Positions 28,162 to 40,419 of a DNA stretch of 64,000 bases are shown here, piece after piece. This stretch comes from Euglena gracilis. Taxonomy: Eukaryota > Euglenida > Euglenophyceae > Euglenales. A model generated the notes under the pieces. The model was given only the letters and a program-made list of their open reading frames with translations, did no database searches and was not told where the DNA came from. The DNA is taken from positions 39,269,816 through 39,333,815 of the forward strand of contig CP154954.1 of NCBI GenBank assembly GCA_039621445.1, in the 5' to 3' direction. Position 1 is the stretch's first letter, and every line of letters starts with the position of its first letter. A program made the position numbers and the translations under genes.

Positions 28162-30977
28162 CTACTCCTGGTCCGGACCGGCCGAATAGCCGGCTACGGG
28201 CCTTTTAGAGGTGTAAACGGATTTCAACGTGTGCACCGCCATGCGGGCCTCGTCGAAATCGGTATCCGTGGTCTCATCCCCCTCCCTGCCCGAAGCCGGG
28301 GTGTCATCCTCCAAACAAGATATCTTGAAACCGACTTTATGGCGGTTGGAGGAATGACCCTTGTCACCGCGATTCATACCGCGATGACGTTGGCTAGGGC
28401 GGGGAGAACGAGAACGCGGACACTTGGATGAGTGGTGACCACTCGATCCACAAAGCGAACACTGAGATTTGTGTCGCGAATCTGGATAACGGGGGGATCG
28501 GTTTCCCGATTTCCCGTCAAACCGTCGTGGTGACCGGGTATCCCGTCGACCATGACCGGTGTATCGGGGTTTTCCCAATGAGGATCGCGAAGAGGATGAT
28601 CCGCTTCGCGAACGCGATCGCGATGTCTCGCGATAAGAATCACGCTTCTTGGCAGGGGCACCGGGTGACCTGCCCCGAGGGGTACCGTGTTTCCGCTCAT
28701 CGCGGAACGGGATCCGGGGGCTAATACCACCGGAACGGGGACCCGATGACCGTGAATTGCCCGATTGGCGTGAAAACGCGGAGGAATCCAAACCCCGTGA
28801 CGAGGTCGAGCCTCGCGGACTCTGACCACGCTTTTGTGCTTCAGGGTTAGGACATTCCCGAGACATATGCCCCGATTTGTAGCACAGAAAGCACACTTTA
28901 TCCGTGGCTTGGTCCGAAGAACGCGGGTATCACGTTTTCGTTACCGTGTTTGGTGAAGTGGGTGAAACCGGTGATTTTTGCAATGCGTTCACTGAACCAG
29001 CCGGTAATCCCGCGGTTGGGTGTACGGTATACGCGGATTGAATCTGACCAAGAAGCTGTGATAGCTTCAACTGCTTGGAAACGTAATTCCAGCGTTGGTG
29101 GATATGGATATCCAGCGTTCAAGGATATGGATATCCTTGAGGAGGCTAGGCGTGAAATGCATGAGAACAGCGTCAAACTGTTCGTGCATTTGCTTTTCAC
29201 TGAGTTCATCACTTCAGCAGCAAGTCCTAACCATTTGGTATACCAAAGGTCAATGGACTTCCACTTGCGATCGGGTGGAACGCATTGCCGCCACTTGGTC
29301 TCTAGGGTGATCCTAGCGACCAAACTTGAGCTGGTGGAAGCGTATTGCTCTACAACGTCATCAAAGGAAACGCGGTAGCGAATGACGAGTTGTCGCGCGC
29401 GCTCCTTCTCATCCCTTGGGAGGCAATCGATGAATTCCATCTTGATCACCTCCGGGTTTGGGTCCTGGGTTGGCCCCTTCAATGCCCAGTAGTACACCCA
29501 GTCCCGGAAAAACTGTCTCCATGTGGTTGGATCACCATCCCATTGGGGTTTCACCTTGTTCGCGATTGCGATTGTGCCTTTGAAGTCTTTCTGAGAAACC
29601 CAACGACCCTCGGTGGTATTCCGCGGTTTTGGGCCTGGGTACGCTCGAGCACCAAGCGTATCCTGTCCGGATTCTTGTCGGAATAGCGAAATTTCTGGTG
29701 AAGGTGAATCCTGGTACCGGATATCCGGTCGCAAACCCTGTTGGTAACCCGTAATAGGGGGACACTCCGGTGTGGGGGTATGTCGCGCATACAACATGTG
29801 ACCCACTCCCGGTGTACGGGTTTGGCTCATCCCACGCACAAGCATGGAATGATGGATTTCTTGGTGGAGACTTGGCGGAATCGCCGTGTTTTCCGAAAAT
29901 TCGGTTCCCGTAATGGGATGTTCATCCGAAAACTAGGTTTGGGTTGTGGGCAAGGCCAATGGTGGCACAATTCGCGGAATCGCGGATTGTGACACGTGGG
30001 ACACGGGTGGTGGTGGTGCATGTGCACCTGGAGTCGGGGTGTGGAAACGCGACTCTGGAACATTCGGCGCGTCTTCGGCAATGCATACTGTCGAATCACG
30101 ATGTGGAACCCGCTGTTGGTTGGACACATTATCCAAACCGACAGACAAGTCATGCACACTTTGCTCCAAATGCTCAACGAGCTGGAGTTGGCCGCAAATA
30201 CGGTCAACCTCATCCTCCAAAGCGCGAATACGCTTGCGGTCACAGGAAAAATCATCTGTGTGCGGAATCCTTTCGGAAATTCCGGTGACATCTTGGACAA
30301 GTTTCCCGTGAGACTCATCCAATAGTTGGAGTTGTCCCGTTAATGCTTTTACAGCTGTTGAGAGAATCTGCAAAGGTGGTGTTACCTTGGATGGTGTGGT
30401 AGTGGGTGCAACCGGTGTAGGGTTATCCGATACCGGGGTTGTGCTACCCACGGGCAAATTTCCGGGTTGTGGCTTATCCAGAAACGCGGAAATTCGCTCA
30501 TCCAACCTGGTAATCTCACCTTGCGTGGATCGGGCATTCCGATTCACCGATTCCTCAAGCCGTAATAGGCTGTTGCAGAAACCTTGCAAAGTTTCCTGAT
30601 TGTCAGTGAGCATTTTGTCATAAAATGCCTTGAAATCAGGGTTCTCGGTAATCCGTGAAATGGAACCTGCAGGCAAAGACTGCATTTCCATAATTTTGGT
30701 AGACACCGGTGCATACCGGGTCTGGAGTTCCCCAATAGCAGTCTGAATACCGCTATTGTCCGGGACTCGGTGGGAAAGTGCGGAATAGCTTTGTTGCAAA
30801 CCCGCAATGGCCGAGTTAATCCCGCCAACGTCGGACTGCAACTGCAACTGCAGGGATTCCTGCCGTTGTGCCATTTTTGCGACTTTCGCGCTCAGATTGG
30901 ATAATCCAACCTGATTCGCGTCATAATAGCAGGTTTTCTCCTCCAAATGGGAAAGTCGCTCCTCCAACTGCGGCATT
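28162..30977 (-). pseudogene. Gag of copy 2A, 5'-truncated
   Basis: Three pieces. 29935-30977: coiled-coil part (QLEERLSHLEEKTC onward), ending at TAG 29933-29935, where copy 2B has CAG. 28898-29845: capsid-like part (PQWDGDPTTWRQFFRDW), which shifts frame near 29215. 28162-28896: two zinc knuckles (CFLCYKSGHMSREC, QCSLCGSSGHHSSKC) with an Arg/Ser-rich spacer. An RY segment is broken by CGA-to-TGA near 28930. The first third of gag and the LTR are missing beyond 30977. Confidence 0.85.
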
Positions 30978-32529
30978 TTTGGAATGGGAATTTGTGGAAC
31001 AAAGTCAGCCAAAAACCTGTTAAAAACCTCATTTTTCCAGTCCGGGGGACCCCCGGACCCCCCCCCCTCGGGGGGAGCGGGTCTAGCTAGTCCACTTCTT
31101 CCAGTGTCTAGTCGATTGGCTAGCCGGTACCCCCCCCGGGGGGTCCTTAAGCAAAAGCCTGGTCGGGAACCAAAATCTTGTGAAATGTGTCATAAAGCTT
31201 TTGATGCCGTTCCCCTTGAGGGATAACTGGAAAAGGAAAACCCTGTGGAGGATGTTCGCTAACCTCTCATCCTTGGGCAAGAGCACACCTCAACCCCCTC
31301 TGCACCCTTCGATCGAATTTCCAATACCCACATCTTTTCTGTTCATTTCCTGGAAAATTTGCCTCAATCTCACACTTGAAAATGATCCAGTATTTCATCC
31401 AGTTCACCGATTGCCATTTTTCTGTTTGCCCCCAATTGACCCCCCCCCCCAATTGCCTTTGGGGCATTTGTTCAAACGGTTCCGGCAAAAATGGCGTTTT
31501 TGGTGGTGGGGAACCCAGCCGACCTGGTCCCGGGGGCTGGTCACGTTTTTTTTTGGCACCCCCCGGTTCTTGGCATTGGGGCAATCTGGCCACGACCATC
31601 ACGCCCCCACCCTGATTAACACAGAAAAAATTACCAAGATTTCATTTTTGTGGCCCGTTGAACCCTGTGCTAATGGGGTTTGGGGGGGTCAGCTGGTCCA
31701 ACATTTTGGCACTCCCCCCCCAAGTTCTTGGCATTGAGGCAATCCCCGTCCCACAATTTGCCCGTTGTTTCTGGGGCAAAAAGAAACATATGTTCAGTAA
31801 TTTTGCGTTTCGCACCAGGCGGGCGGGAGGGCATTTTTGCCATTGCGTCCCAGAGAACCAGTGCCCCCCGTCACTCCCCTCCTTTGGTGGTGTGCAGGGC
31901 GAGGACGTCCCCGCGTCGCCGGCGGCCCACACCCTCCCCCCCCTTCCACCGCCGCCGCCACCGCATCGACGCGGGGGGCCGGCAGGGCGGCGTAGGGCAG
32001 AACCGGAATCGGCCAAAACAGCCAGGGTGGTCGGTGGATGGTTCCCCTCCCCCGCCGCCTTCTTGTACTTCAAGGAGCACCAATATCTGGATCCCAAATT
32101 TTTTTTAAGAGAATAAATCTCAGTGAAATTTGATTGTGCCAAGCTTTTCTTCACTTTTTTTTGTCTTTCGTTTCTTTCAACCCCTTTCCAAAAAGTACCA
32201 GTTTCTGAACCATGTTTTTCCAGTATTTTTGTGAAAAATTGTTGTCTTCACCTAAAAAGCATGCATTTCAACAGTTTTCCCCGGCCAAAATTTCCGTTTT
32301 CTCAAAATTGGTTGGGGGGGGGGCGACCCCCGCCCACCAGACCTTCCCGTTCTGCCGTGGGGCAGCGGGGAAGGTGGCCAGCGTTGCCGCAGCAGTCTGC
32401 CTGGCGTCCCCTTTGGTGGTGGTTTTTGCCACTTTTTTTGTTTTTTGTTGTTTGTTTTCCCAAAAGTTTGTCATTGACGTTCAATTGGCATTTCCCGAAG
32501 TTTTAGTCCGGCTTGATGTTTTTTTTTCC
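30978..32529. other. Noncoding spacer with G/C-run palindromes
   Basis: No supported gene. 31030-31150 holds inverted G/C runs (GTCCGGGGGACCCCCGGAC; CCCCCCCGGGGGG). A 36-42 bp motif (TTTTGGCAC, C run, GTTCTTGGCATTG) occurs at 31551-31586 and again at 31704-31745. The rest is C/T-rich sequence with short chance frames. Confidence 0.6.
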
Positions 32530-34898
32530 CGCAATGACGCAACGACCGAAGCAAGAAAATGGCCGTGTGGCCGAAGCAAGCAAATGGTTGCTAGTTTAGC
32601 CGAAGCAAGCAAATGGCTGCAAGCGCACCAAAGCAAGCAAATGTCCGGTCCGGAGCAAGCAAATGGTTGCCGGTGTGATGGAAGCAAGCAAATGGCTGCA
32701 AGCAAATTGTCGGTCCAAAGCAAGCAAATGGCTGCTGGTGCGGCCGAACCAAGCTAATGGCGGGTTTGGACGAAGCAAGCGAATGGCTGCTAGTGTGGCC
32801 GAAGCAAGGAAATGGCTGCTAGGCGGCCGAAGCTAGAAAATGGCCGGAGTTGCCGAAGAAAGCTAGTAGCTGCTGGTGTTGCTGAAGCAAGCAAATGGCT
32901 GTAAGTGTGGCCGACGCAAGCAAATGGCTGCTACTGCGGCCGAAGCAAGCAAATGGCTGATAGTGCGGCCGAAGCAAGCAAATGGCTGCCGGTGCTGCCG
33001 AAGCAAGCAAATTGCCGGTGTGGTCGAAGCAAGAAAATGGCTGATACGGCGGCCGAAGCAAGCAAATGGCCAGTCTGAAGCAAGTAAATGGTTGCAAGCA
33101 CACCAAAGCAAGCAAATGGCTGCTGGCGCGGCCGAAGCAAGCAAATGGCTGATAGCGTTGCCGAAGCGCGCATATGTCCGCTAGAGCGGCCGGAGCAAGC
33201 AAATGACCGGTGTGGTCGAAGCAAGCAAATGGCTGCTAGTGCGGCCGAAGCAATCTAATGGCCGATAGTGCGGCCGAAGCAATCAAATGGCTGCTGCCAC
33301 AGCCGAAGCAAGCAAATGGCTACGGGCGGGGCCAAAGCAAACAAATGGCCGCTAGTGCGGCCGAAGCAAGCAAATGGCCTGTGTGATAAAAAAAGCAAAT
33401 GCTGGTGCGGCCGAAGCAAGCTATTGGCTATGGCTGCGAGTGCGGTTGAAGCAAACAAATGACTGCTGGTGTGGCCGAAGCAAGCAAATGGCTGCTGGTG
33501 CGGCCGAAGCAAGCCAATGGCTGCTAGTGCGGCCGAAGCAAGCAGATGCCTGATGGCGCGGCCGAAGCAAGCAAATGGCCGGTCTGAAGTAAGCAAATGG
33601 TTGCAAGCACACCAAAGCAAGAAAGTGGCCAGTCCGAAGCAGGCAAATGGCTGCTGGGGCGGCTGAAGCAAGCCAATGGCTGCTAGTGCGGCAGAAGCAA
33701 GCAAATGGCCGCTGGCGCGGCCGAAGCAAGCAAATGGCTGCTGGCGCGGCCGAAGCAACTAAAGGGCTGCTGGTGCGGCCGAAGCAAGCAAATGGCCGGT
33801 GTGGCCGAGGCAAGCAAATGGCCGGTCTGAAATAAGCAAATGGTTGCACACCAAAGCAAGAAAGTGGCCAGGCAAATGGCTGCTGGCGCGGCCGAAGCAA
33901 GCAAATTGCCGGTGTAGCCGAAGCAAGCAAATGGTTGCTAGTGCGGCCGAAGCAAGCAAATGGCTGCTATTACGGCCAAAGCAAGCAAAAATGGCCGAAG
34001 CAAGCAAAAAAAAAGTGGCTGCTACGGCGGCCGATGCAAGAAAATGGCCGCTAGTGCGGCCGAGGCAAGCAAATGGTTGCTAGTGCAGCCGAAACAAGCA
34101 AATGGTTGCTAGTTTAGCCGAAGCAAGCAAATGGCTGCAAGCGCACCAAAGCAAGCAAATGTCCGGTCCGGAGCAAGCAAATGGTTGCTGGTGTGATGGA
34201 AGCAAGCAAATGGCTGCAAGCAAATTGTCGGTCCAAGGCAAGCAAATGGCAGCTGGTGCGGCCGAACCAAGCTAATGGCGGGTGTGGACGAAGCAACCAA
34301 ATGGCTGCTAGTGTGGCCGAAGCAAGGAAATGGCTGCTAGCGTTGCAGAAGCGAGCAAATGGCTGCTAGGCGGCCGAAGCTAGCAAATGGCCGGTGTTGC
34401 CGAAGAAAGCTAGTAGCTGCTGGTGTTGCTGAAGCAAGCAAATGGCTGTAAGTGTGGCCGAAGCAAGCAAATGGCTTCTACTGCGGCCGAAGCAAGCAAA
34501 TGGCTGCTACTGCGGCCGAAGCAAGCCAATGGCTGCTAGTGCGGCCGAAGCAAGCCAATGGCTGCCGGTGCGGCCGAAGCAAGCAGATGCCTGCTGGCGC
34601 GGCCGAAACATGCAAATGGCCGGTCTGAAGTAAGCAAATGGTTGCAAGCACACCAAAGCAAGAAAGTGGCCAGTCCGAAGCAGGCAAATGGCTGCTGGGG
34701 CGGCTGAAGCAAGCAAATGGCCGCTGGTGTGGCCGAAGCAAGCACATGGCCGGTGAGGCCGAAGCAAGCAAACGGCTGCTAGTGCGGCCGAAGCAAGCAA
34801 ATGGCTGCTGGCGCGGCCAAAGCAAGCAAATGGCTTCTAGTGCGGCCGAAGCAAGCAAATGGCTGCTGGTGCGGCCGAGGCAAGCAAATGGCTGCTGG
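32530..34898. repeat. Minisatellite of 29-30 bp units, about 2.4 kb
   Basis: The unit resembles GCCGAAGCAAGCAAATGGCT followed by GCTGGTGCG or GCTAGTGCG, with roughly 75-80 units. Unit length varies, so no long frame survives. Larger blocks recur: about 32583-32930 is repeated at 34100-34480, and a block near 33565-33670 is repeated at 34610-34715. The right end abuts the LTR of copy 2B. Confidence 0.92.
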
Positions 34899-35211
34899 TG
34901 TGTACCAGGCGTACGCTTCTGTCCCCTTCCCGTTGAGGAAGTTAGGATGGAAGCGGATCCTATTAGGATTTCCTAATGGGTGCCCCTTCTCTCTCCACAG
35001 GTGGTATTCTTTATTCTGTTTGTCTTCCTTTTCTCCGGACCGGACTTGGATATCCAGTCCGTCCTCCCTGTAATGCTCTGTGCTTTGCTTCTTGGGAAGT
35101 GGGAAAAGGGTTTTCTGTTACTCTGATTTTCAGTTCCCAAGTAGGTGCGCCAAGGCGAAAGCGAAAGCTTTTGGGAATTGGGAAAGGGGAATTGGGGAAT
35201 CAGACGTACAC
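34899..35211 (+). repeat. 5' LTR of copy 2B
   Basis: Begins TGTGTACCAGGC and ends CGTACAC, the same termini as the element 3 LTR read in element orientation; the interior differs. It is followed directly by the first primer binding site. 313 bp. Confidence 0.75.
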
Positions 35212-35370
35212 TTGGTAGCAGATTTGGTTACGATCCTACACATACTTCACAGAAAGAAAAGCTATCAGGTTTTACAGTTGGTAGCAGATTTGATTACGAT
35301 CCTACACATACTTCACAGAAAGAAAAGCTTCCAGGTTTTACACTTGGTAGCAGATTGGTTCGATCCTACG
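35212..35370 (+). other. Three primer binding sites in tandem, period 66 bp
   Basis: TGGTAGCAGAT occurs at 35213, 35279 and 35345, each preceded by T and by an ACA-type end, and each followed by GGTTACGATCC or a close variant (GGTTCGATCC in the third). The extended match fits the T arm and acceptor 3' strand of initiator-Met tRNA. The 66-bp spacers share ACATACTTCACAGAAAG. Confidence 0.8.
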
Positions 35371-35558
35371 CTGACTGGCAGCGGAGGGCCCCTGCACCGT
35401 TATTACACGGTCGCAGCGTCAGCTCCCGGCTTCTAGTCAACGTCTAAGCAGACGAGCAGGCTCCGGAAGGCTCTGTACGGTATTACCCGTTACAGCCCCT
35501 CTGGTGCCAGCACAACTGCTTAGTTTTGTGGGTTTTTGTTGTTTTTGCCATCAGAAAG

Positions 35559-38500
35559 ATGCAAAGCACAGGCCCCAGCCATCAATTCAACTATGCCTTA
35601 TTACAGGCATCATTGCAAGACATTGACCAAGAAACAGGGGTTTGGAAGCTTTTATGTGAAAGTGCTTCCAGTTCCTACGCCGATGAGGCAAAATTGGCTC
35701 AATTGTCAAGACTGCAACAATTGTCATCATTGACAGTGGTCGGCGATGAGCCCTCCACATTATTGGCTTCAGAGGCCAATGCGGCCTCTTCCGCACTCAC
35801 CTTGCCACAACGGGGGTATTCGCCTCTGTTTGCGGCAATGGTGCAGCTGCATACACCAGAGAGACCTGTGGTGATTCCGCCACCGGGCTTCTCTGGTGAT
35901 GGTGGACTAGAATCACCGTGTTTCTTTCAACCCCCACCCGCTCTTCCACCGGCAAACCCTTACAGAGCTTTGCCACCACCACCCGATCTTGGGTGCTATC
36001 CGGCACTGCCTTGGCAAGTGGAGACTCGTCTAGTGGTACCGGAATTCTCCGGTACATCCCAACCCATGGATGGCTAAGGGAAGGGCACTGGTGAGCTCCT
36101 CACTGCTGAGGATGTGCAGGATATCGTTGCTCGGCTTCCAGGGGATCACCCACTTGTGAGGCAGTTCAACCATGTGCAACAATGCGTTGCAGAATGTGCA
36201 ACCGCACTGAACAAAGTGCTTCAGTTTGATGAGGACAGCCAGAAACATGTCTTCACCAAGCTGGAACACTGCTGGAATTACTTGCAGGAAGTTGGCAAAT
36301 ATTGCCAGAGGAATTTTGAAAGTGCGGGTATTGACCTTGCAAACTTTCGGGAAACCTTTGACAGAATGTGCCAACAACTCCCGCAGAACTTCCGGCAAAT
36401 TAGTGAATGCATGCATGAAGCGGAAACGCGGAATGACTCCAAGTTTCTGCACTTGCATGACTCACTACAACACCTATCGGGACAAATGGAGTCCTGTTCA
36501 TCCGCGTTGTTGCATTTGCAACAACACTTGCATGCACGAGATTCCTCGTCAGCAACATCCAGTACTGGTGGATTTGTGTCTATGGACCATTTCACCACCC
36601 TATCCGCAACTTTCCATGAATCGCAACACCGCATTATGCTGTTGTGCGATGAAACGGTAAATTTTCGGCTATTCCAGTCACAAGCCAACGAGAATTTTGC
36701 TCCCCACACGTATGTGCGGCAGTTGGAGGAGTGACTTTCCCGTTTTGAGCAGAAAACCTGCTATTGTGACGCGAATCAGGTTGGATTATCCAATCTGAGC
36801 GCGAAAGTCGCGGAAATGGAACAACGGCAGGAATCCCTGCAGTTGCAGTTGCAGTCCGACGTTGGCGGGATTAACTCGGCCATTGCGGGTTTGCAACAAA
36901 GCTATTCCGCACTTTCCCACCGAGTTCCGGACATTAGCGGTATTCAGACAGCTATTGGGGAACTCCAGACCCGGTATGCATCGGTGTCTACCAAATTAAC
37001 GGAAATGCAGTCTTTGCCAGCAGATTCCAGTTCACGGATTACCAAGAACTAGAAACCTAATTTCAAGGCATTTTATGACAAAATGCTCACCGACAATCAG
37101 GAAACCTTGCAAGATTTTTGCAACAGCCTATTACGGCTTGAAGAATCGGTGAATCGGAATGCCCGATCCACGCATGGTGAGATTACCAGGTTGGACGAGC
37201 GAATTTCCGCGTTTTTGGATAAGCCACAACCCGGAAATTTGCCCGTGGGTACCACAAACACGTTGTCGGATGACCCTGCACCGGTTGTACCCACTACCAC
37301 ACCAACCGAGGTGACACCACCTTTGCAGATTCTCTCAAAAGCTGTAAAAGCATTAACGGGACAACTCCAATTACTGGATGAGTCTCACGGGAAACTTGTC
37401 CAAGATGTCACCGGAATTTCCGAAAGAATTCCGCACTTGGATGACTTTTCCCGTTACCGCAAGCGTATTCGCGCTTTGGAGGATGAGGTTGACCGTATTT
37501 GCGGCCAACTGCAACTCGTTGAGCATTTGGAGCAAAGTGTGCATGACTTGTCTGTGGGTCTGGACAATGTGTCCAACCAACAGCGGGTTTCACACCGAAA
37601 TTCGGCAGTATGCATTGCCGAAGATTCGCCAAATGTTCCAGATTCGCGTTTTCACAACCCGAATCTAGGTGCACATGCACCACCACCACCCGTGTCCCGA
37701 CTGTCACAACCCGCGATTCCGCGAATTGTGCCACCATTGGCCTTGCCCAAAACCCAAAACCAGTTTTCGGATGAATTTCCCGTTAAGGGAACCGAATTTT
37801 CGGAAAACACGGCGATTCCGCCAAGTCTCCACCAAGAAATCCATCATTCCATGCTTGTGCGTGGAATGAGCCAAACCTGTACACCGGGAGTGGGTCACAT
37901 GTTGCATGCGCGACATACCCCCACACCGGAGTGTCCCCCTATTACGGGTGACCAACAGGGTTTGGGAACGGATTTCCGGTACCAGGATTCACCTTCACCA
38001 GAAATTTCGCTATTCCGACAAGAATCCGGAAAGGATACGCTTGGTGCTCGAGCGTACCCGGGCCCGATTCCACGGAATACCACCGAGGGTCATTGGGTTT
38101 CTCAGAAAGACTTCAAAGGCACCGTCGCAATCGCGAACAAGGTGAAACCCCAGTGGGACGGTGATCCAACCACATTGAGACAGTTTTTCCGGGACTGGGA
38201 GTATTACTGGGCATTGAAGGGGCCAACCCAGGACACAAACCCGGAGGTGATCAAGATGGAATTCATCGATTGCCTCCCAAGGGATGAGAAGGAGCGCGCG
38301 CGACAACTCGTCATTCGCTATCGCGTTTCCTTTGATGACCTGGTGGAGCAATACGCTTCCACCAGTTCAAGTTTGGTCGCTAGGATTACCCTAGAGACCA
38401 AGTATCGGCAATGCGCCCCACCAGATCGCAAGTGGAAGTGCATTGACCATTGGTATGCCAAATGGTTAGGACTTGCTCCTGAAGTGGATGAACTCAGTGA

Positions 38501-39542
38501 AAAGCAAATGCGCGAACAGTTTGACGCTGTTCTCATGCATCTCACGCCTAGCCTCCTCAAGGATATCCACCGTGAGGAGTTGGCGAGTCATCCCATGACT
38601 CTTGACCAACGCTGGAATTACGTTTCCAAGCAGTTGAAGCTATCACAGCTCCTTGGTCAGATTCAATCCGCGTATACCGTACGCCCAACCGCGGGATTAC
38701 CGGCTGGTTCGGTGAACGCATTGCAAAAATCACCGGTTTCACCCACTTCACCAAACACGGTATCGAAAACGCGATACCCGCGTTCTTCGGACCAAGCCAC
38801 GGATAAAGTGTGCTTTTTGTGCAACAAATCGGGGCATATGTCTCGGGAATGTCCTAACCCTGAAGCACAAAAGCGTGGTCAAAGTCCGCGAGGCTCGACC
38901 TCATCACGGGGTTTGGATTCCTCCGCGTTTTCACGCCAATCGGGTAATTCACGGTCATCGGGTCCCCGTTCCGGTGGTATTAGCCCCCGGATCCCGTTCC
39001 GCGATGAGCGGAAACACGGTACCCCTCGGGGTAGGTCACCCGGTGCCCCTGCCAAGAAGCGTGATCCTTATCGCGAGACATCGCGATCGCGTTCACGAAG
39101 CGGATCATCCTCTTCGCGATCCTGATTGGGAAAACCCCGATACACCGGTCATGGTCGACGGGATACCCGGTCACCACGACGATTTGACGGGAAATCGGGA
39201 AACCGATCCCCCCGTTATCCATAGTCGCGACACAAATCTCGGTGTTCGCTTTGTGGATCGAGTGGTCACCACTCATCCAAATGTCCGCGTTCTCGTTCTC
39301 CCCGCTCTGGCCAACGTCATCGCGGTATGAATCGCGGTGACAAGGGTCACTCCTCCAACCGCCATAAAGTCGGTTTCAAGGTATCTTGTTTGGAGGATGA
39401 CACCCCGGCTTCGGGCAGGGAGGGGGATGAGACCACGGATACCGATTTTGACGACGCCCGCATGGCGGTGCGCACGTTGAAATCCGTTTTTACCTCTAAA
39501 AGGCCCATAGCCGGCTATTCGGCCGGTTCGGACCTGGAGTAG
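35559..39542 (+). pseudogene. gag: Gag of copy 2B with five in-frame stops
   Basis: Starts MQST at 35559, matching element 3. The whole gene stays in one frame: coiled-coil region, capsid-like region (PQWDGDPTTLRQFFRDW at about 38140), zinc knuckle CFLCNKSGHMSREC near 38812 and an Arg/Ser-rich tail with a second knuckle. Stops are at 36075 (TAA), 36732 (TGA, from CGA in copy 2A), 37050 (TAG), 39123 (TGA, from TCA) and about 39222 (TAG). The terminal TAG at 39540 is shared with 2A. Decay by point stops without frameshifts is unusual beside the pol gene of the same copy. Confidence 0.85.
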
Positions 39543-39837
39543 GGGAGCCCGAGGTCGGAGGGCACGGACCTCTGGGCTGATGAACAGATGGAGGTAGGAC
39601 CTGATCAACCCTGCCCCCCCCCTGCCCATCTGCCTTCCTGGTCGGTACGCGGAAAATTTTCGGGTCCCCCACCCCCCACAACAACTTTCCGCTCGGAATT
39701 TTTGTGCAAAGTAGGAAAGGGTTCATGGGAAAGCTGGCAAGAAAACGTATTTTCGCCAGACCCTTCACTTTGCTTACCCCCCATGGAACTTATGGTCCAA
39801 GCGGAAATCAAAACCCAAAAATTTTTGTGCAAAAGTC

Positions 39838-40419
39838 AAAATTCTCATTGACACTGGTTGCCGCATTGCACTACTTTTTGGGTTCGGGTTGATACCGACC
39901 ACCCTCTTGGTGAAAGCCAAGAAGCCGATCAAAGTAACGACGGCTGACAACACCCCCATGTGCGGTGGTGACTTGTGATGCATTTTGGACTTAGTCCTAC
40001 CCCTCATCCCCAAGCACCACTCACACCCCCCACAACCGCAAAATTTTCCGGATACCTGGGGATAAGAATCCGGAATGCATGGGTCTGACGTAATTCTGGG
40101 ATGCCCCTTTTTACGTCAGCACCGGCTGGTAGTGTATTGCCACTCCAACGGTTTCCGCACATCACCGTTCTCTTCATTGCCCCCCAAACCCTCATCACCC
40201 GTGGCGTCAACCACAACAGCCACCAATTTTTGCACACAGTTTTCGAAAACTTTTACCCCGTTACCAACCACACCTACCAACGTTTTCTACACCGGGTGTA
40301 CCGAGAGAGTTCACCCCCTGCCCATCCACACACCAACTTCCGTTCCCCACGAGGCAGGGCAAGCAAGTAGCGGTACCCCTCGTTCCACTGGGTTACAAGA
40401 CGAAAGCCCAAAGGCCTGA
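39838..40419 (+). pseudogene. Aspartic protease of copy 2B
   Basis: ILIDTGCRIALLF with the DTG active site at 39850-39858, and DVILGCPFLRQHRL near 40084. A TGA near 39976 replaces GGA of copy 2A and a TAA follows near 40061. The C-terminal Ser/Thr/Pro linker ends at TGA 40417-40419 (AAG GCC TGA) and overlaps the pol frame in +1 phase. Confidence 0.78.

Larger units (their letters stand above)
14004..30977 (-). mobile_element. Family 2 chromovirus copy 2A, 5'-truncated and interrupted by element 3
   Basis: Read on the minus strand: gag from about 30977, protease, then after element 3 the rest of protease, an NPPP domain, RT, RNase H, integrase and chromodomain ending near 14114. It aligns along its length with copy 2B (36730-44727). 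No LTR is found at either end: the 5' side breaks in gag at about 30977, and the 3' side ends at TTTATACCCCCC near 14014, the same point where 2B ends. Frameshifts and stop codons show it is dead. Confidence 0.85.

Noticed and set aside
32580-34900. Frames of 60-170 codons with repeats such as ASKWLLVRPKQANG on both strands
   Set aside because: They follow the minisatellite unit in all phases and break whenever unit length changes; not a gene.
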